Source: JBMDXB01 sp048594975 (GTDB lineage Bacteria; Acidobacteriota; Vicinamibacteria; Vicinamibacterales; 2-12-FULL-66-21). From it: a stretch of DNA of 64,000 bases. The first letter of the stretch is position 1. Every line of letters starts with the position of its first letter. This document shows positions 17,883 to 26,021 of this stretch, piece after piece. A model generated the notes under the pieces. That model did not search any database. It saw only the letters and a list, made by a program, of their open reading frames with translations, and was not told where the DNA came from. A program made the translations under genes and the position numbers. The stretch lies in NCBI GenBank assembly GCA_048594975.1, contig JBMDXQ010000124.1, positions 1 through 64,000 of the forward strand. The letters run 5' to 3'.

Positions 17883-18164
17883 ATGCCCGACGAGAAGGAC
17901 CGGCCGAGGCCGCACGGCGATCCGCTCGAAAGCCGGCTGCCCGACAACCCGGAGCAGATCCGCGCGCAGAGCCAGATCGACTCGACGGCCGAGTCGATCC
18001 CGCGCGACGCCGAGCGCGACTTCCGCGAACTGTCCGATCGCGCCCGCAGCGGCGGGTCGAGCGCCAACGGCATACCCGAGTTCGAGGAGGAGGCCGGCGA
18101 GCAGCGCAAGCGGGCAGTACGACGAGGTCGCGACGATCGTCAGCGCGACGGACTAGCCAGGTGA
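17883..18164 (+). CDS. Small, charged, probably disordered protein of unknown function
   Basis: 93 residues from ATG 17883, preceded by GAAGGGGAACC, which is an acceptable ribosome-binding site. Sequence is highly charged and low in hydrophobic residues (DEKDRPRPHGDPLESRLPD, then RDAERDFRELSDRARSGG), with an Arg-rich end. No domain is recognised. The reading frame and ribosome-binding site support a real gene, but the C-terminal third may be over-extended into non-coding sequence. Confidence 0.5.
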   Translation: MPDEKDRPRPHGDPLESRLPDNPEQIRAQSQIDSTAESIPRDAERDFRELSDRARSGGSSANGIPEFEEEAGEQRKRAVRRGRDDRQRDGLAR

Positions 18165-18169
18165 TGAAC

Positions 18170-18300
18170 AAGCGATCGGCCAACGCCCAACCCTCCGGCT
18201 CCCACCGCCCAAGCGTCGGTCTTGAAACCCGGAGTCCGCGTGTTTTTCAGTTTGGTCGTGGGAATTGGGTGTTCGCGTGCGCGTCCTGACGTCAGGTGAA
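18170..18300. repeat. Possible degenerate 7-nt array at a convergent junction
   Basis: Words CCCAACC, CCCACCG and CCCAAGC at about 7-nt intervals (roughly 18180-18215) are followed near 18255-18275 by the complementary type (TTGGTCG, TTGGGTG). GGTGA/TCACC at 18293-18304 could form a small stem next to the ispG stop. Periodicity is weaker than at the other arrays. Confidence 0.3.
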
Positions 18301-18306
18301 CTCACC

Positions 18307-19545
18307 TCACGGGGCCGCGCTGCGCTTCGGGTAGCGCGTCTCGACATAGTTGTCGATCAGTTCGCGGAAGCCCGCTGCCAGCTCTTCGTAGGTGCCGCGC
18401 ATCGTCGAGTGGTGGCGACCGTCGACGTAGACGGGGCAATTCGGCGCCTCGCCGGTGCCGGGCAGGCTGATGCCGATGTTGGCCGCCTTCGACTCTCCGG
18501 GGCCGTTCACCACGCAGCCCATCACGGCGAGCGTCATCGTCTCCACGCCCTCGTACTGCGCCTTCCACTCGGGCATCCGCTCGCGAATGTACTCCTGGGT
18601 GCGCTCGGCCAGCTCCTGGAACGTGGTGCTCGTGGTGCGGCCGCAGCCGGGACACGCGGTCACGCTCGGGGAGAACGACCGCAGTCCGAGCGCCTGCAGG
18701 AGCTCGCAGGCCGCGTAGACCTCGTCGCGGCGGTCGCCGCCCGGCCGCGGGGTGAGCGACACACGGATCGTGTCGCCGATCCCCTCGTTGAGCAGAATGC
18801 CCATCGCCGAGGCGGACCAGACCAGCCCCTTCGTCCCCATCCCCGCTTCGGTCAGCCCGAGGTGCAGCGGCTGATCGGTCCGGCGCGACAACTCACGGTA
18901 GACCGCCATGAGATCGCGCGGCCGCGAGGTCTTGCACGAGACGATGATCTGGTCCTTGCGCAGCCCCGACTCGATCGCCAGCGCGGTCGATTGCAGGGCG
19001 GACAGAACCATGCACTCGTTGATGATCTCCTCCGACGTGCGGCCCAGGTCGCGATCGGTGTTCTCCTGCATCTTCGCGACAACCAGCTCCTGGTCGAGCG
19101 ACCCGGCGTTGACGCCTATCCGCACCGGCTTGCCCTGGTCCGCTGCGACCTTGCAGATGGTTGCGAACTGCTCGTCGCGCCGCCTGCCCGTGCCGACGTT
19201 CCCCGGGTTGATGCGGTACTTGTCGAGTGCCGCGGCGCAGGCGGGATACCGGGTGAGCAGCAGGTGACCGTTGTAGTGGAAGTCGCCGATGAGCGGCGCG
19301 GTGACGCCCGCATCGAGCATCCGTTGTTTGATCTCCGGCACGGCCGCCGCCGCCTCGGGCAGGTTGACGGTCACCCGCACCATCTCCGACCCGGCTTCGG
19401 CCAGCTCGATGCACTGCCGCGCCGTCGCGGCAGCGTCAGCCGTATCGGTCATCGTCATCGACTGTACGACGATGGGCGCGCCGCCGCCCACCTGAACCGG
19501 CCCCACGTGAACACCCACTGTCCGGTGAAATCTCACAAGTGCCAT
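18307..19545 (-). CDS. ispG: 4-hydroxy-3-methylbut-2-enyl diphosphate synthase (flavodoxin/ferredoxin)
   Basis: 412 residues from ATG 19545 (MALVRFHRTVGVHVGPVQVG); a longer open frame upstream crosses the probable promoter and is not used. The [4Fe-4S] ligands are in VTACPGCGR and MGCVVNGPGE. The barrel has MVRVTVNLPEAAAAVPEIK and the RINPGNVG signature. It converts MEcPP to HMBPP, the penultimate MEP step. The gene faces the plus-strand genes on both sides. Confidence 0.95.
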   Translation of the reverse strand: MALVRFHRTVGVHVGPVQVGGGAPIVVQSMTMTDTADAAATARQCIELAEAGSEMVRVTVNLPEAAAAVPEIKQRMLDAGVTAPLIGDFHYNGHLLLTRYPACAAALDKYRINPGNVGTGRRRDEQFATICKVAADQGKPVRIGVNAGSLDQELVVAKMQENTDRDLGRTSEEIINECMVLSALQSTALAIESGLRKDQIIVSCKTSRPRDLMAVYRELSRRTDQPLHLGLTEAGMGTKGLVWSASAMGILLNEGIGDTIRVSLTPRPGGDRRDEVYAACELLQALGLRSFSPSVTACPGCGRTTSTTFQELAERTQEYIRERMPEWKAQYEGVETMTLAVMGCVVNGPGESKAANIGISLPGTGEAPNCPVYVDGRHHSTMRGTYEELAAGFRELIDNYVETRYPKRSAAP

Positions 19546-19556
19546 GGAATCAATCG

Positions 19557-19565
19557 ATTCTACCA
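19557..19565 (-). promoter_or_regulatory. Extended -10 promoter element for ispG
   Basis: The minus strand reads TGGTAGAAT, i.e. a TGn extension plus TAGAAT, ending 11 nt before the ispG ATG. No good -35 is seen, as expected for an extended -10 promoter. The 5' leader would be only a few bases. Confidence 0.4.
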
Positions 19566-19727
19566 CCCGGCCGCGCCCGCGACGGGCGTCGGGTCCGTCC
19601 GGTGCGGCCGTTACGGCGTCATAATCCACATCCACGGTGCCGTGTTTGCATCCATCCATCGGTGCGCGCCGGATCGGAAGCGTCGTGCACGACCCGCCGG
19701 CGTCGTGACTAGGAGAAAGGTCGAAGC

Positions 19728-20654
19728 ATGAACGGAACGATCACCTACGCATCCGCGGTCGCCAGGACGCTGGCCGCGCTGGCGCTGGCGCTGCTCGTCG
19801 CGGTCCCGGCCGTGGCGCAGAGCGTCACCACCGCCGACATCCAGCGCCTCCAGGACGAGGTCTTCCAGGCGAGCGGCGACCTGTCGCGGTTGCGCGACAG
19901 CGATGCCGCGCTCGCCGGCCGTCTGCGGTCGGAGCTCGACGATCTCGGCGACGAGGTCATCTACCTGAAGGTGAAACTGCGCCGCGAGGGCAGCGTGAAC
20001 CGCTCCGAGCTGACCGACCTGCAGCGGCGCATCCAGGACCTCCGGTCCCGCGCGCGCGGCGATGCCCGCTCCGGCGTCGAGCGCGAGGCGGAGCGAGCGA
20101 CCGATCGGCCGATCTCAGGCGATCGCGAGACCGTCGACCGGCCGCCGGCCCAGGGCGACAGCGCCATTCCCGCTGGCCAGGAGATCGACGTCCGCCTGCA
20201 GACGCAGCTCAGCTCCGACACGGCCCAGGTGGAGGACCGCTTCGAGGCGACGACGGTGGTCGATCTCTACAGCGGCAACCGGCTGTTGATCCCGGCCGGG
20301 TCGGTAATGCGCGGCGTGGTACGCACGGTCGACAAGGCGACGCGTACCGATCGCAAGGGAAGCCTCACCGTGTCGTTCGACCAGGTGACCGTCAACAAGC
20401 GGACCTACCCGATACGCGGCACCGTGACCGAAGCGCTGGAGAGCGAGGGCCTGCGCGGCGAGGCGGCCCGCATCGGCGCCGGTGCCGGCGTGGGCGCGAT
20501 CATCGGCGGCATCATCGGCGGCGTGCGCGGCGCCCTGCTCGGGGTCCTCATCGGCGGCGGCGGCACGATGGTCGCGACCGAGGGGAAGGACGTGACGCTT
20601 CCGCCCGGCACCATCCTGCGGGTCAGGCTGGATACGCCACCATCCATACGCTGA
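19728..20654 (+). CDS. Exported coiled-coil protein with glycine zipper
   Basis: 308 residues. The start ATG 19728 has AGGAGAAAGG upstream. A signal peptide ends about AVAQS (residue 31). Residues about 35-125 are helical and charged (DIQRLQDEVFQASGDLSRLR), suggesting a coiled coil. A beta-rich middle part contains LIPAGSVMRGVVRTVDKAT. A glycine zipper lies near residues 248-280 (IGAGAGVGAIIGGIIGGVRG), typical of membrane-inserting envelope proteins. The C-terminal strand is PPGTILRVRLD. It resembles TrbI/YMGG-like periplasmic proteins of unknown role. The gene is convergent with hemL across a repeat array. Confidence 0.75.
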   Translation: MNGTITYASAVARTLAALALALLVAVPAVAQSVTTADIQRLQDEVFQASGDLSRLRDSDAALAGRLRSELDDLGDEVIYLKVKLRREGSVNRSELTDLQRRIQDLRSRARGDARSGVEREAERATDRPISGDRETVDRPPAQGDSAIPAGQEIDVRLQTQLSSDTAQVEDRFEATTVVDLYSGNRLLIPAGSVMRGVVRTVDKATRTDRKGSLTVSFDQVTVNKRTYPIRGTVTEALESEGLRGEAARIGAGAGVGAIIGGIIGGVRGALLGVLIGGGGTMVATEGKDVTLPPGTILRVRLDTPPSIR

Positions 20655-20659
20655 CGCTT

Positions 20660-20760
20660 GTCAATGCCGAATGCCGAATGCCGAATGCCGAATGACAGCG
20701 CAGCGCCCGTCTTCGTTCGGCATTCGGTTTCAGGCTCGGCATTCGTCATTCGGCATTGAC
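20660..20760. repeat. ATGCCGA/TCGGCAT bipartite 7-nt array between convergent genes
   Basis: The left half holds four exact ATGCCGA copies (20664-20691) plus ATGACAG. The right half holds TTCGGCA, TTCGGTT, CGGCATT, CGTCATT and CGGCATT. GTCAATGCCGAATG (20660-20673) is perfectly complementary to CATTCGGCATTGAC (20747-20760), a 14-bp stem; a second 12-bp pairing (20685-20696 with 20745-20756) is also possible. The hemL stop TGA (20746-20748) and its last codons (Asn-Ala-Glu) lie within the array. It could terminate transcription from both sides. Confidence 0.9.
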
Positions 20761-22056
20761 GACCTCACGCATCGCCTCCCTCGCAGCCTTCAGTGTCACG
20801 GCGATGTCCCTGTCCGCGTGGGCCCCCGAGATGAACCACGCCTCGAACTGCGAGGCCGGAGGGTAGATTCCGCGGGCGAGCATCGCGCGGAAGAAGCGGC
20901 CGTAGCGGCCCGTGTCGGCGGTGCGCGCCGAGTCGTAATCGCGGACCGGCCGGTCGGTGAAGAAGGGCGTCAACAGCGATCCGAACGCGTTCACCTGCAG
21001 CGCTACGCCGGCATCGCGCGCGGCGGCCGCGAGGCCGTCAGCGAGACGCGCGCCCAGCCGGGCGAGGCGTGAGTACAGCCGCGGCGACAGCGCCTCCAGG
21101 CACCACGCGCCCGCCGCCATCGCCAGCGGGTTGCCCGACAACGTTCCCGCCTGGTAGACCGGGCCGGCGGGTGCGACGAGTTCCATCAGGTCCCGCCGCC
21201 CGCCGTACGCGCCCACGGGAAGCCCGCCGCCGATGATCTTCCCCAGGCAGGTGAGATCGGGCCGGACACCGAAGCGCTGCTGCGCGCCGCCCGCGGCGGC
21301 GCGGAACCCGGAGATCACCTCGTCGAAGATGAGCAGGATGCCTTCGCGGCTGCAGAGCTCGCGCAGCCCCTGCAGGAAGCCGTCCTGCGGCGGCACCAGT
21401 CCCATGTTCCCCGCGATGGGCTCGACGATGAGCGCAGCGATCGCGCCGCGGTGCTGCGCCGCCAACCGCTCCACGGAGTCCAGGTCGTTGTAGCGCGCGA
21501 CCAGCGTGTCGGCCGAGGCCGCGGCCGGCACTCCCGGGCTCGTCGGCACGCCGAGCGTCATGGCGCCGGAGCCTGCCTGCACCAGGAACGGGTCCGCGTG
21601 CCCGTGGTAGCACCCCTCGAACTTGACGATCCTGTCCCGCTTGGTCGCCGCCCGGGACACGCGCACGGCGCTCATCGTCGCTTCGGTGCCGGAGCTGACG
21701 AAACGGATTCGCTCGATGGACGGCATCAGCGTCGCGACGCGATGCGCCAGACGCGTCTCGAGCTCGGTCGGCGCGCCGAAGCTGGTGCCGCGCTTCGCGG
21801 TCTTCTCGAGGACGCGGAGCAGCCCGCGCGGCGCGTGGCCGTGGATGAGCGGCCCCCACGACATCACGTAGTCGACGTAGCGGTGGCCGTCGGCGTCGGT
21901 AAGATACGCGCCGCGCGCGCCCTCGACGAATAGTGGCGTCGCGCCGACCGCCTTGAACGCGCGCACCGGGCTGTCGACGCCGCCCGGCAGAATGCGCTGC
22001 GCGGCGGCGAAGAGCTTCTCGGAGGTTGAATACCGGGAGCGTCCTCGGTTGGCCAT
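20746..22056 (-). CDS. hemL: Glutamate-1-semialdehyde 2,1-aminomutase
   Basis: 436 residues of the class III aminotransferase fold. The PLP lysine is in TCLGKIIGGGLPVGAYGG, and RFVSSGTEATMSAVRVSRAA and CYHGHADPFLVQAGSG are typical. It makes 5-aminolevulinate in the C5 pathway and pairs with hemA in the same gene cluster. The last residues (NAE) and the stop are encoded by the neighbouring repeat array. There is a 97-nt gap to hemB upstream, probably still in one operon. Confidence 0.96.
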   Translation of the reverse strand: MANRGRSRYSTSEKLFAAAQRILPGGVDSPVRAFKAVGATPLFVEGARGAYLTDADGHRYVDYVMSWGPLIHGHAPRGLLRVLEKTAKRGTSFGAPTELETRLAHRVATLMPSIERIRFVSSGTEATMSAVRVSRAATKRDRIVKFEGCYHGHADPFLVQAGSGAMTLGVPTSPGVPAAASADTLVARYNDLDSVERLAAQHRGAIAALIVEPIAGNMGLVPPQDGFLQGLRELCSREGILLIFDEVISGFRAAAGGAQQRFGVRPDLTCLGKIIGGGLPVGAYGGRRDLMELVAPAGPVYQAGTLSGNPLAMAAGAWCLEALSPRLYSRLARLGARLADGLAAAARDAGVALQVNAFGSLLTPFFTDRPVRDYDSARTADTGRYGRFFRAMLARGIYPPASQFEAWFISGAHADRDIAVTLKAAREAMREVVNAE

Positions 22057-22153
22057 CCCCGCACGATAGCAGAAACGCCGCCGGGTCCGCGGACTGCGCC
22101 GGCACCGGGTTCAGCGGCGCACCGGGGACGGCCCGCGCAGAGGCGGAACCCGG

Positions 22154-23158
22154 CTACGACGGGCGCAGCGCTCTCGCCGCTTCGCGCGCGTAGTAAGTGA
22201 TGATGATGTCGGCACCGGCGCGGCGAATCGCGGTCAGCGTCTCCATCATCGCCCGCGGCTCGTCGATCCACCCGTTGCGCGCCGCCGCCTTCAGCATCGC
22301 GTACTCGCCGCTCACGTGATACGCGGCGGTTGGCAGGCCGAACTCCTGCTTCACCCGCGTGATGACGTCGAGGTAGGTCATGGCCGGCTTGACCATCACG
22401 ATGTCGGCGCCTTCCTCGATGTCCAGCTCCACCTCGCGCAGCGCTTCCTCGACGTTCGCCGGGTCCATCTGGTGCGATCGCCGGTCGCCGAACGCCGGCG
22501 CCGACTCTGCTGCCTCTCGGAAGGGGCCGTAGAAGGCGGAGCAGTACTTGGCGGCGTAGGACATGATCGTCGTCTGCGTGTAGCCGGCCTCGTCCAGCGC
22601 GGCGCGCATCGCCCCGACGCGGCCGTCCATCATGTCCGAGGGAGCCACGATGTCCGCACCGGCGGCCGCCTGCGAGAGTGCCGCGCGGACGAGCAGCTGC
22701 ACGGTCGCATCGTTCTCGATCTCATCGTCCACGATGAGGCCGCAGTGGCCGTGCGAGGTGTATTCACACAGGCACACGTCGGTGATGACGAGCAGCCCCG
22801 GCACCTCCCTCTTCAGCGCCCGGACCGCCGTCTGCACGGGCGCCTCGGGGTCGTAGGCGGCGCTGCCTGATGGGTCTTTCTGGTCGGGCAGCCCGAAGAG
22901 CAGCACCGCCGGCACGCCGTCGGCCTTCGCGGCCGATGCCTCACGGACGATCTCGTCGACCGACATCTGGTAGACGCCGGGCATCGAGCCGATCTCACGC
23001 CGCAGCCCCACGCCGGAGCGCACGAAGAGCGGGTAGACGAACATGTCGGGGGAGAGCCGCGTCTCGCGGACGAGCGCGCGCATCGCCGCCGTGCGGCGCA
23101 GCCGCCGGGGACGGCGGGGGAGATCGATTCGGGTTCGTTCCTTGACTTGCGTCGGCAT
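22154..23158 (-). CDS. hemB: Porphobilinogen synthase (delta-aminolevulinate dehydratase)
   Basis: 334 residues. Both Schiff-base lysines are visible: SYAAKYCSAFYGPFREA and MVKPAMTYLD. The zinc-ligand region is DVCLCEYTSHGHCG, so this is a cysteine-rich zinc-type enzyme. It joins two 5-aminolevulinates to porphobilinogen in the cytoplasm. The start is ATG 23158. A 138-nt gap without a gene separates it from the cobA-hemD stop. Confidence 0.96.
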   Translation of the reverse strand: MPTQVKERTRIDLPRRPRRLRRTAAMRALVRETRLSPDMFVYPLFVRSGVGLRREIGSMPGVYQMSVDEIVREASAAKADGVPAVLLFGLPDQKDPSGSAAYDPEAPVQTAVRALKREVPGLLVITDVCLCEYTSHGHCGLIVDDEIENDATVQLLVRAALSQAAAGADIVAPSDMMDGRVGAMRAALDEAGYTQTTIMSYAAKYCSAFYGPFREAAESAPAFGDRRSHQMDPANVEEALREVELDIEEGADIVMVKPAMTYLDVITRVKQEFGLPTAAYHVSGEYAMLKAAARNGWIDEPRAMMETLTAIRRAGADIIITYYAREAARALRPS

Positions 23159-23296
23159 GGCTGTGCCTCTCGTGCTCGCGGGTCATCGGCCCGGTCGCTT
23201 TTCTTGTACTGACGGCGCGCGCCTCGTCTGCCGCCGCCCCATCTCCAGTCGGGTCTGCTGTCCTTACTGCGCGTGGGGCCGCATCCCCACCCGCCC

Positions 23297-24883
23297 CTAA
23301 CGCTCGCTTCGCTCGCGGGCGCCCTTCGAGCTTGCCGCTTCGCTGCGCGCGGCGGTCTGTGGTTCCTGCCGACCGAAGTACTCGACGAGAGCGTCGACCA
23401 GATCAGGAATCGTATAGCGCTCGGGCATGACCGTCGTCTTGATATCGAGCTGCTGCGCCGCCTCGGCCGTCACTGGACCGATCGAGGCGACGACGGTCGT
23501 GCGCAGCAGGTCGGCGGCCTGCTCCGGTCCGAAGATCGTCGCGAAGTTGCGCACCGTGGACGCGCTCGTGAAGGTCACGGCGTCGATCTGCCGCTCGAGC
23601 AGCATCCGGTATACGTCGTAGTCGCCGTCGCGCTCAGGAGCCGCTATCAGCGTTCTGTAGGCGGTGACCTCGACGACTTCCGCGCCGGCGCTCCGCAGCT
23701 CGTCGGCGAGCAGTTCTCGCGCGATGTCGGACCGGGGCAGCAGGAAGCGCTTCTCGCCGAGCGGCGCGAACGCCTGCAGCGCGTCGATCACCGCTTCGGC
23801 GCGGTATTCCGGCGGCGTGAGATCGACGCGGATGCCGTAGCGCTGCAGCCGCGAGGCGGTCGATGGCCCCACCGTGCACAGCCGCACGCCTTTCAGCTCG
23901 CGCACGTCGCTCGCCGCGAGCAGCCGGCCCATGAAGTGGTCGACGGCATTGGCGCTCGTGAAGACGATCCAGTCGAACGAGCCCGCCTCGGCACATGCGC
24001 GATCGAGCGGCCCGGTGTCCTCCGGCGGCGCGATGCGCGTGGTCGGCGACGGGATGGCTTCGGCGCCGCGCTCCTCGAGCATGTCGATGAGCTCGCCCGC
24101 CTGTTCGCGCGACCGGGTGACGACGATGCGGCGCCCGAAGAGCGGTCGGTCATCGAACCAGCGCAGGTGCTCGCGGAGGCCGACGACCGGACCGACGATG
24201 AGCAGCGCCGGCTCGTGGTCGTATGCCTCCGATCCGAGCGTGCCGAGCGTGCCGCTGACGGTCCGCTGCGACGGCAGGGTGGCGTCGTAGATCAGCGCCG
24301 CGTGCTCGTCGGGCGATCGGCCGTGCGAGAGCAGCGCCTGGATCATGCCGGCGATCTGCGCGGCGCCGGCGTAGCACACGAGCGTGCCGGACAGGCCCGC
24401 CACGCAGCCCCAGTCGACATGCGGCAGGGCATCGTGCTCCCCCTCGTGACCGCGGACGAAGGTGAGCACGTCGCCGGCCTCCGGGTAGGTGAGGGGCACG
24501 CCCGCGTAGGCCGCGCCGCCAATCGCCACCGGTATGCCGGGCACGACCTCGAACGGGATGTGCTGCTCGTGCAGGAACAGCGCTTCCTTGCCGGCACTGT
24601 CGAACACGAACGGGTCGCCCCACTTCAACCGCACCACCGTCTTGCCCTCGCGCGCCTTCTCCGCCAGCAGGTAGGAGATGGCCTCCTGCTCGAGCGGTTT
24701 CGGCGCCGCCGATCCGACGTCGATGCGCTCCGCCTCGGGACGCGAGAGCCGGAGTAGCCGCGCGTGCACGCGGTGGTCGTAGACGATCACGTCGGCCGCC
24801 TCGAGGCAGCGCCGTCCCCGCACACTGACGAGCGACGGGTCGCCAGGACCGGCGCCGACGATGTAGACGCACGGGCTATTCAT
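23297..24883 (-). CDS. cobA-hemD: Uroporphyrinogen-III C-methyltransferase / uroporphyrinogen-III synthase fusion
   Basis: 528 residues from ATG 24883 (MNSPCVYIVGAGPGDPSLVS); an ATG 27 bases upstream lies in repeat sequence. The N-terminal half (to about 245) is the SAM-dependent methyltransferase (SUMT). The C-terminal half starts GRRIVVTRSREQAGELIDML and is HemD (uroporphyrinogen-III synthase), with FDWIVFTSANAVDHF and the final SIGPVTAEAAQQLDI. Together they close the tetrapyrrole ring and divert some product to precorrin-2/sirohaem. In SUMT the usual RLKGGDPFVFGRGGEE is here RLKWGDPFVFDSAGKE, an unusual change. The protein ends in a low-complexity SEAASSKGARERSER tail. Confidence 0.93.
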   Translation of the reverse strand: MNSPCVYIVGAGPGDPSLVSVRGRRCLEAADVIVYDHRVHARLLRLSRPEAERIDVGSAAPKPLEQEAISYLLAEKAREGKTVVRLKWGDPFVFDSAGKEALFLHEQHIPFEVVPGIPVAIGGAAYAGVPLTYPEAGDVLTFVRGHEGEHDALPHVDWGCVAGLSGTLVCYAGAAQIAGMIQALLSHGRSPDEHAALIYDATLPSQRTVSGTLGTLGSEAYDHEPALLIVGPVVGLREHLRWFDDRPLFGRRIVVTRSREQAGELIDMLEERGAEAIPSPTTRIAPPEDTGPLDRACAEAGSFDWIVFTSANAVDHFMGRLLAASDVRELKGVRLCTVGPSTASRLQRYGIRVDLTPPEYRAEAVIDALQAFAPLGEKRFLLPRSDIARELLADELRSAGAEVVEVTAYRTLIAAPERDGDYDVYRMLLERQIDAVTFTSASTVRNFATIFGPEQAADLLRTTVVASIGPVTAEAAQQLDIKTTVMPERYTIPDLVDALVEYFGRQEPQTAARSEAASSKGARERSER

Positions 24884-25061
24884 GAGTCGTGCAATTGTGG
24901 ATTGGGGCATTGCTGATTGTCGATCACGAGTTGCCGATCGACGATTGGCGATTCACGGAGAGGCGGCTGCCGGTCCACCGGCATCGCGAGCAGCCGCCGC
25001 TCCCCGCGCGCAATCCAATCGACAATCGCCAATCGAATCCACAATCCACAATTCGCAATCA
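24884..25061 (-). repeat. GATTG/CAATC bipartite 7-nt array between hemC and cobA-hemD
   Basis: Downstream of the hemC TGA the minus strand repeats GATTG words at 7- and 5-nt intervals (GATTGCG, GATTGTG, TCGATTG). Next to the cobA-hemD ATG it tiles into ten exact heptamers of the complementary type (AATCGCC, AATCGTC, GATCGAC, CAATTGC, ACGACTC). Between them lies a GC-rich hairpin (GGCGGCTG pairing with CAGCCGCC, with CCGGT/ACCGG nested, about 24962-25002). GACGATTGGCGATT is shared with the array at 41816-41993. Confidence 0.88.
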
Positions 25062-26021
25062 GTATGAACCCTCCACCGGCCCGTGCGCCTGGCGGATTTC
25101 GTCCAGGATGGCGGCGGCGCCGGCGCCTGCCAGCTCGTCTGCCAGCCGCCGGCCGAGCGCCTCGGGGTCGCGCGCCGACCCCGAGATCTCGCGCCGGACG
25201 GCCCTCGCACCGTCGAGCGACGTGACGATGCCGAGCATGTGCAGCCTCGTGCCGGCGGGCGACGCAATCGCGCCGAGCGGCAGCTGGCACCCGCCGCCAA
25301 GGGCGGTCACGGCTGCGCGCTCTGCCCACAGCGCCGCCGCGGCCGCCTCGTCGCCGATCGGCTCCACTGCCGCGCGCGCCCGTGCATCGTCCGATCGGAT
25401 CTCCACCGCGACGATACCCTGGCCGGGGGCGGGGATGCAGCGCTCGACCGGAATCGCGGCCGAGATGCGACGCTCGATGCCGAGGCGCCGCATGCCCGCG
25501 CAGGCCAGGACGATCGCGTCGAACGTACCGGAATCCAGCTTCCGCAACCGGGTGTCCACGTTGCCGCGGACGGGCGAGAAGCGGGCGCGCGGTATCAGGG
25601 CGGCGAGCTGGGCGGATCGGCGGACGCTGCTCGTGCCGACGGCGGGCGCGTCACCGAGGTGCGAGAGCACGCGGTCGATGCCCTCCGCCGAGACGTGGCC
25701 GGGAAGGACGAGCGCGTCACGCGGGTCCTCGCGCGGAAGGACCGCGGCAATCGCGAGGCCGTCGGGCAATACCACCGACATGTCCTTCGCGCTGTGCACC
25801 GCGACGTCGATCGTGCCCCCGAGCAGCGCGTCCTCGATCTCCTTGACGAACAACCGCTTGCCGCCGACCTCCGAGAGCGGGGCTTCCTGCAGCCGATCGC
25901 CCGAGGTCCTGATACGCACGATCTCGACGCGATGGCCGCCGCGTTCGAGCAGCGCCGCCACGGTGTTGGCTTGCCACAGGGCGAGCGGGCTGCCACGGGT
26001 GCCGATGCGCAGCGAGGTCAC
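25059..26021 (-). CDS. hemC: Hydroxymethylbilane synthase (porphobilinogen deaminase)
   Basis: 320 residues from GTG 26021, giving TSLRIGTRGSPLALWQANTV. The dipyrromethane-cofactor cysteine is in ALGGGCQLPLGA, and VHSAKDMSVVLPDGL and GTSSVRRSAQL are the substrate-binding arginine/lysine regions. It polymerises four porphobilinogens to hydroxymethylbilane. The start overlaps the hemA stop. The frame stays open far upstream through hemA, but that part is only the hemA shadow. The TGA stop is the first part of the following repeat array. Confidence 0.96.
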   Translation of the reverse strand: MTSLRIGTRGSPLALWQANTVAALLERGGHRVEIVRIRTSGDRLQEAPLSEVGGKRLFVKEIEDALLGGTIDVAVHSAKDMSVVLPDGLAIAAVLPREDPRDALVLPGHVSAEGIDRVLSHLGDAPAVGTSSVRRSAQLAALIPRARFSPVRGNVDTRLRKLDSGTFDAIVLACAGMRRLGIERRISAAIPVERCIPAPGQGIVAVEIRSDDARARAAVEPIGDEAAAAALWAERAAVTALGGGCQLPLGAIASPAGTRLHMLGIVTSLDGARAVRREISGSARDPEALGRRLADELAGAGAAAILDEIRQAHGPVEGSY

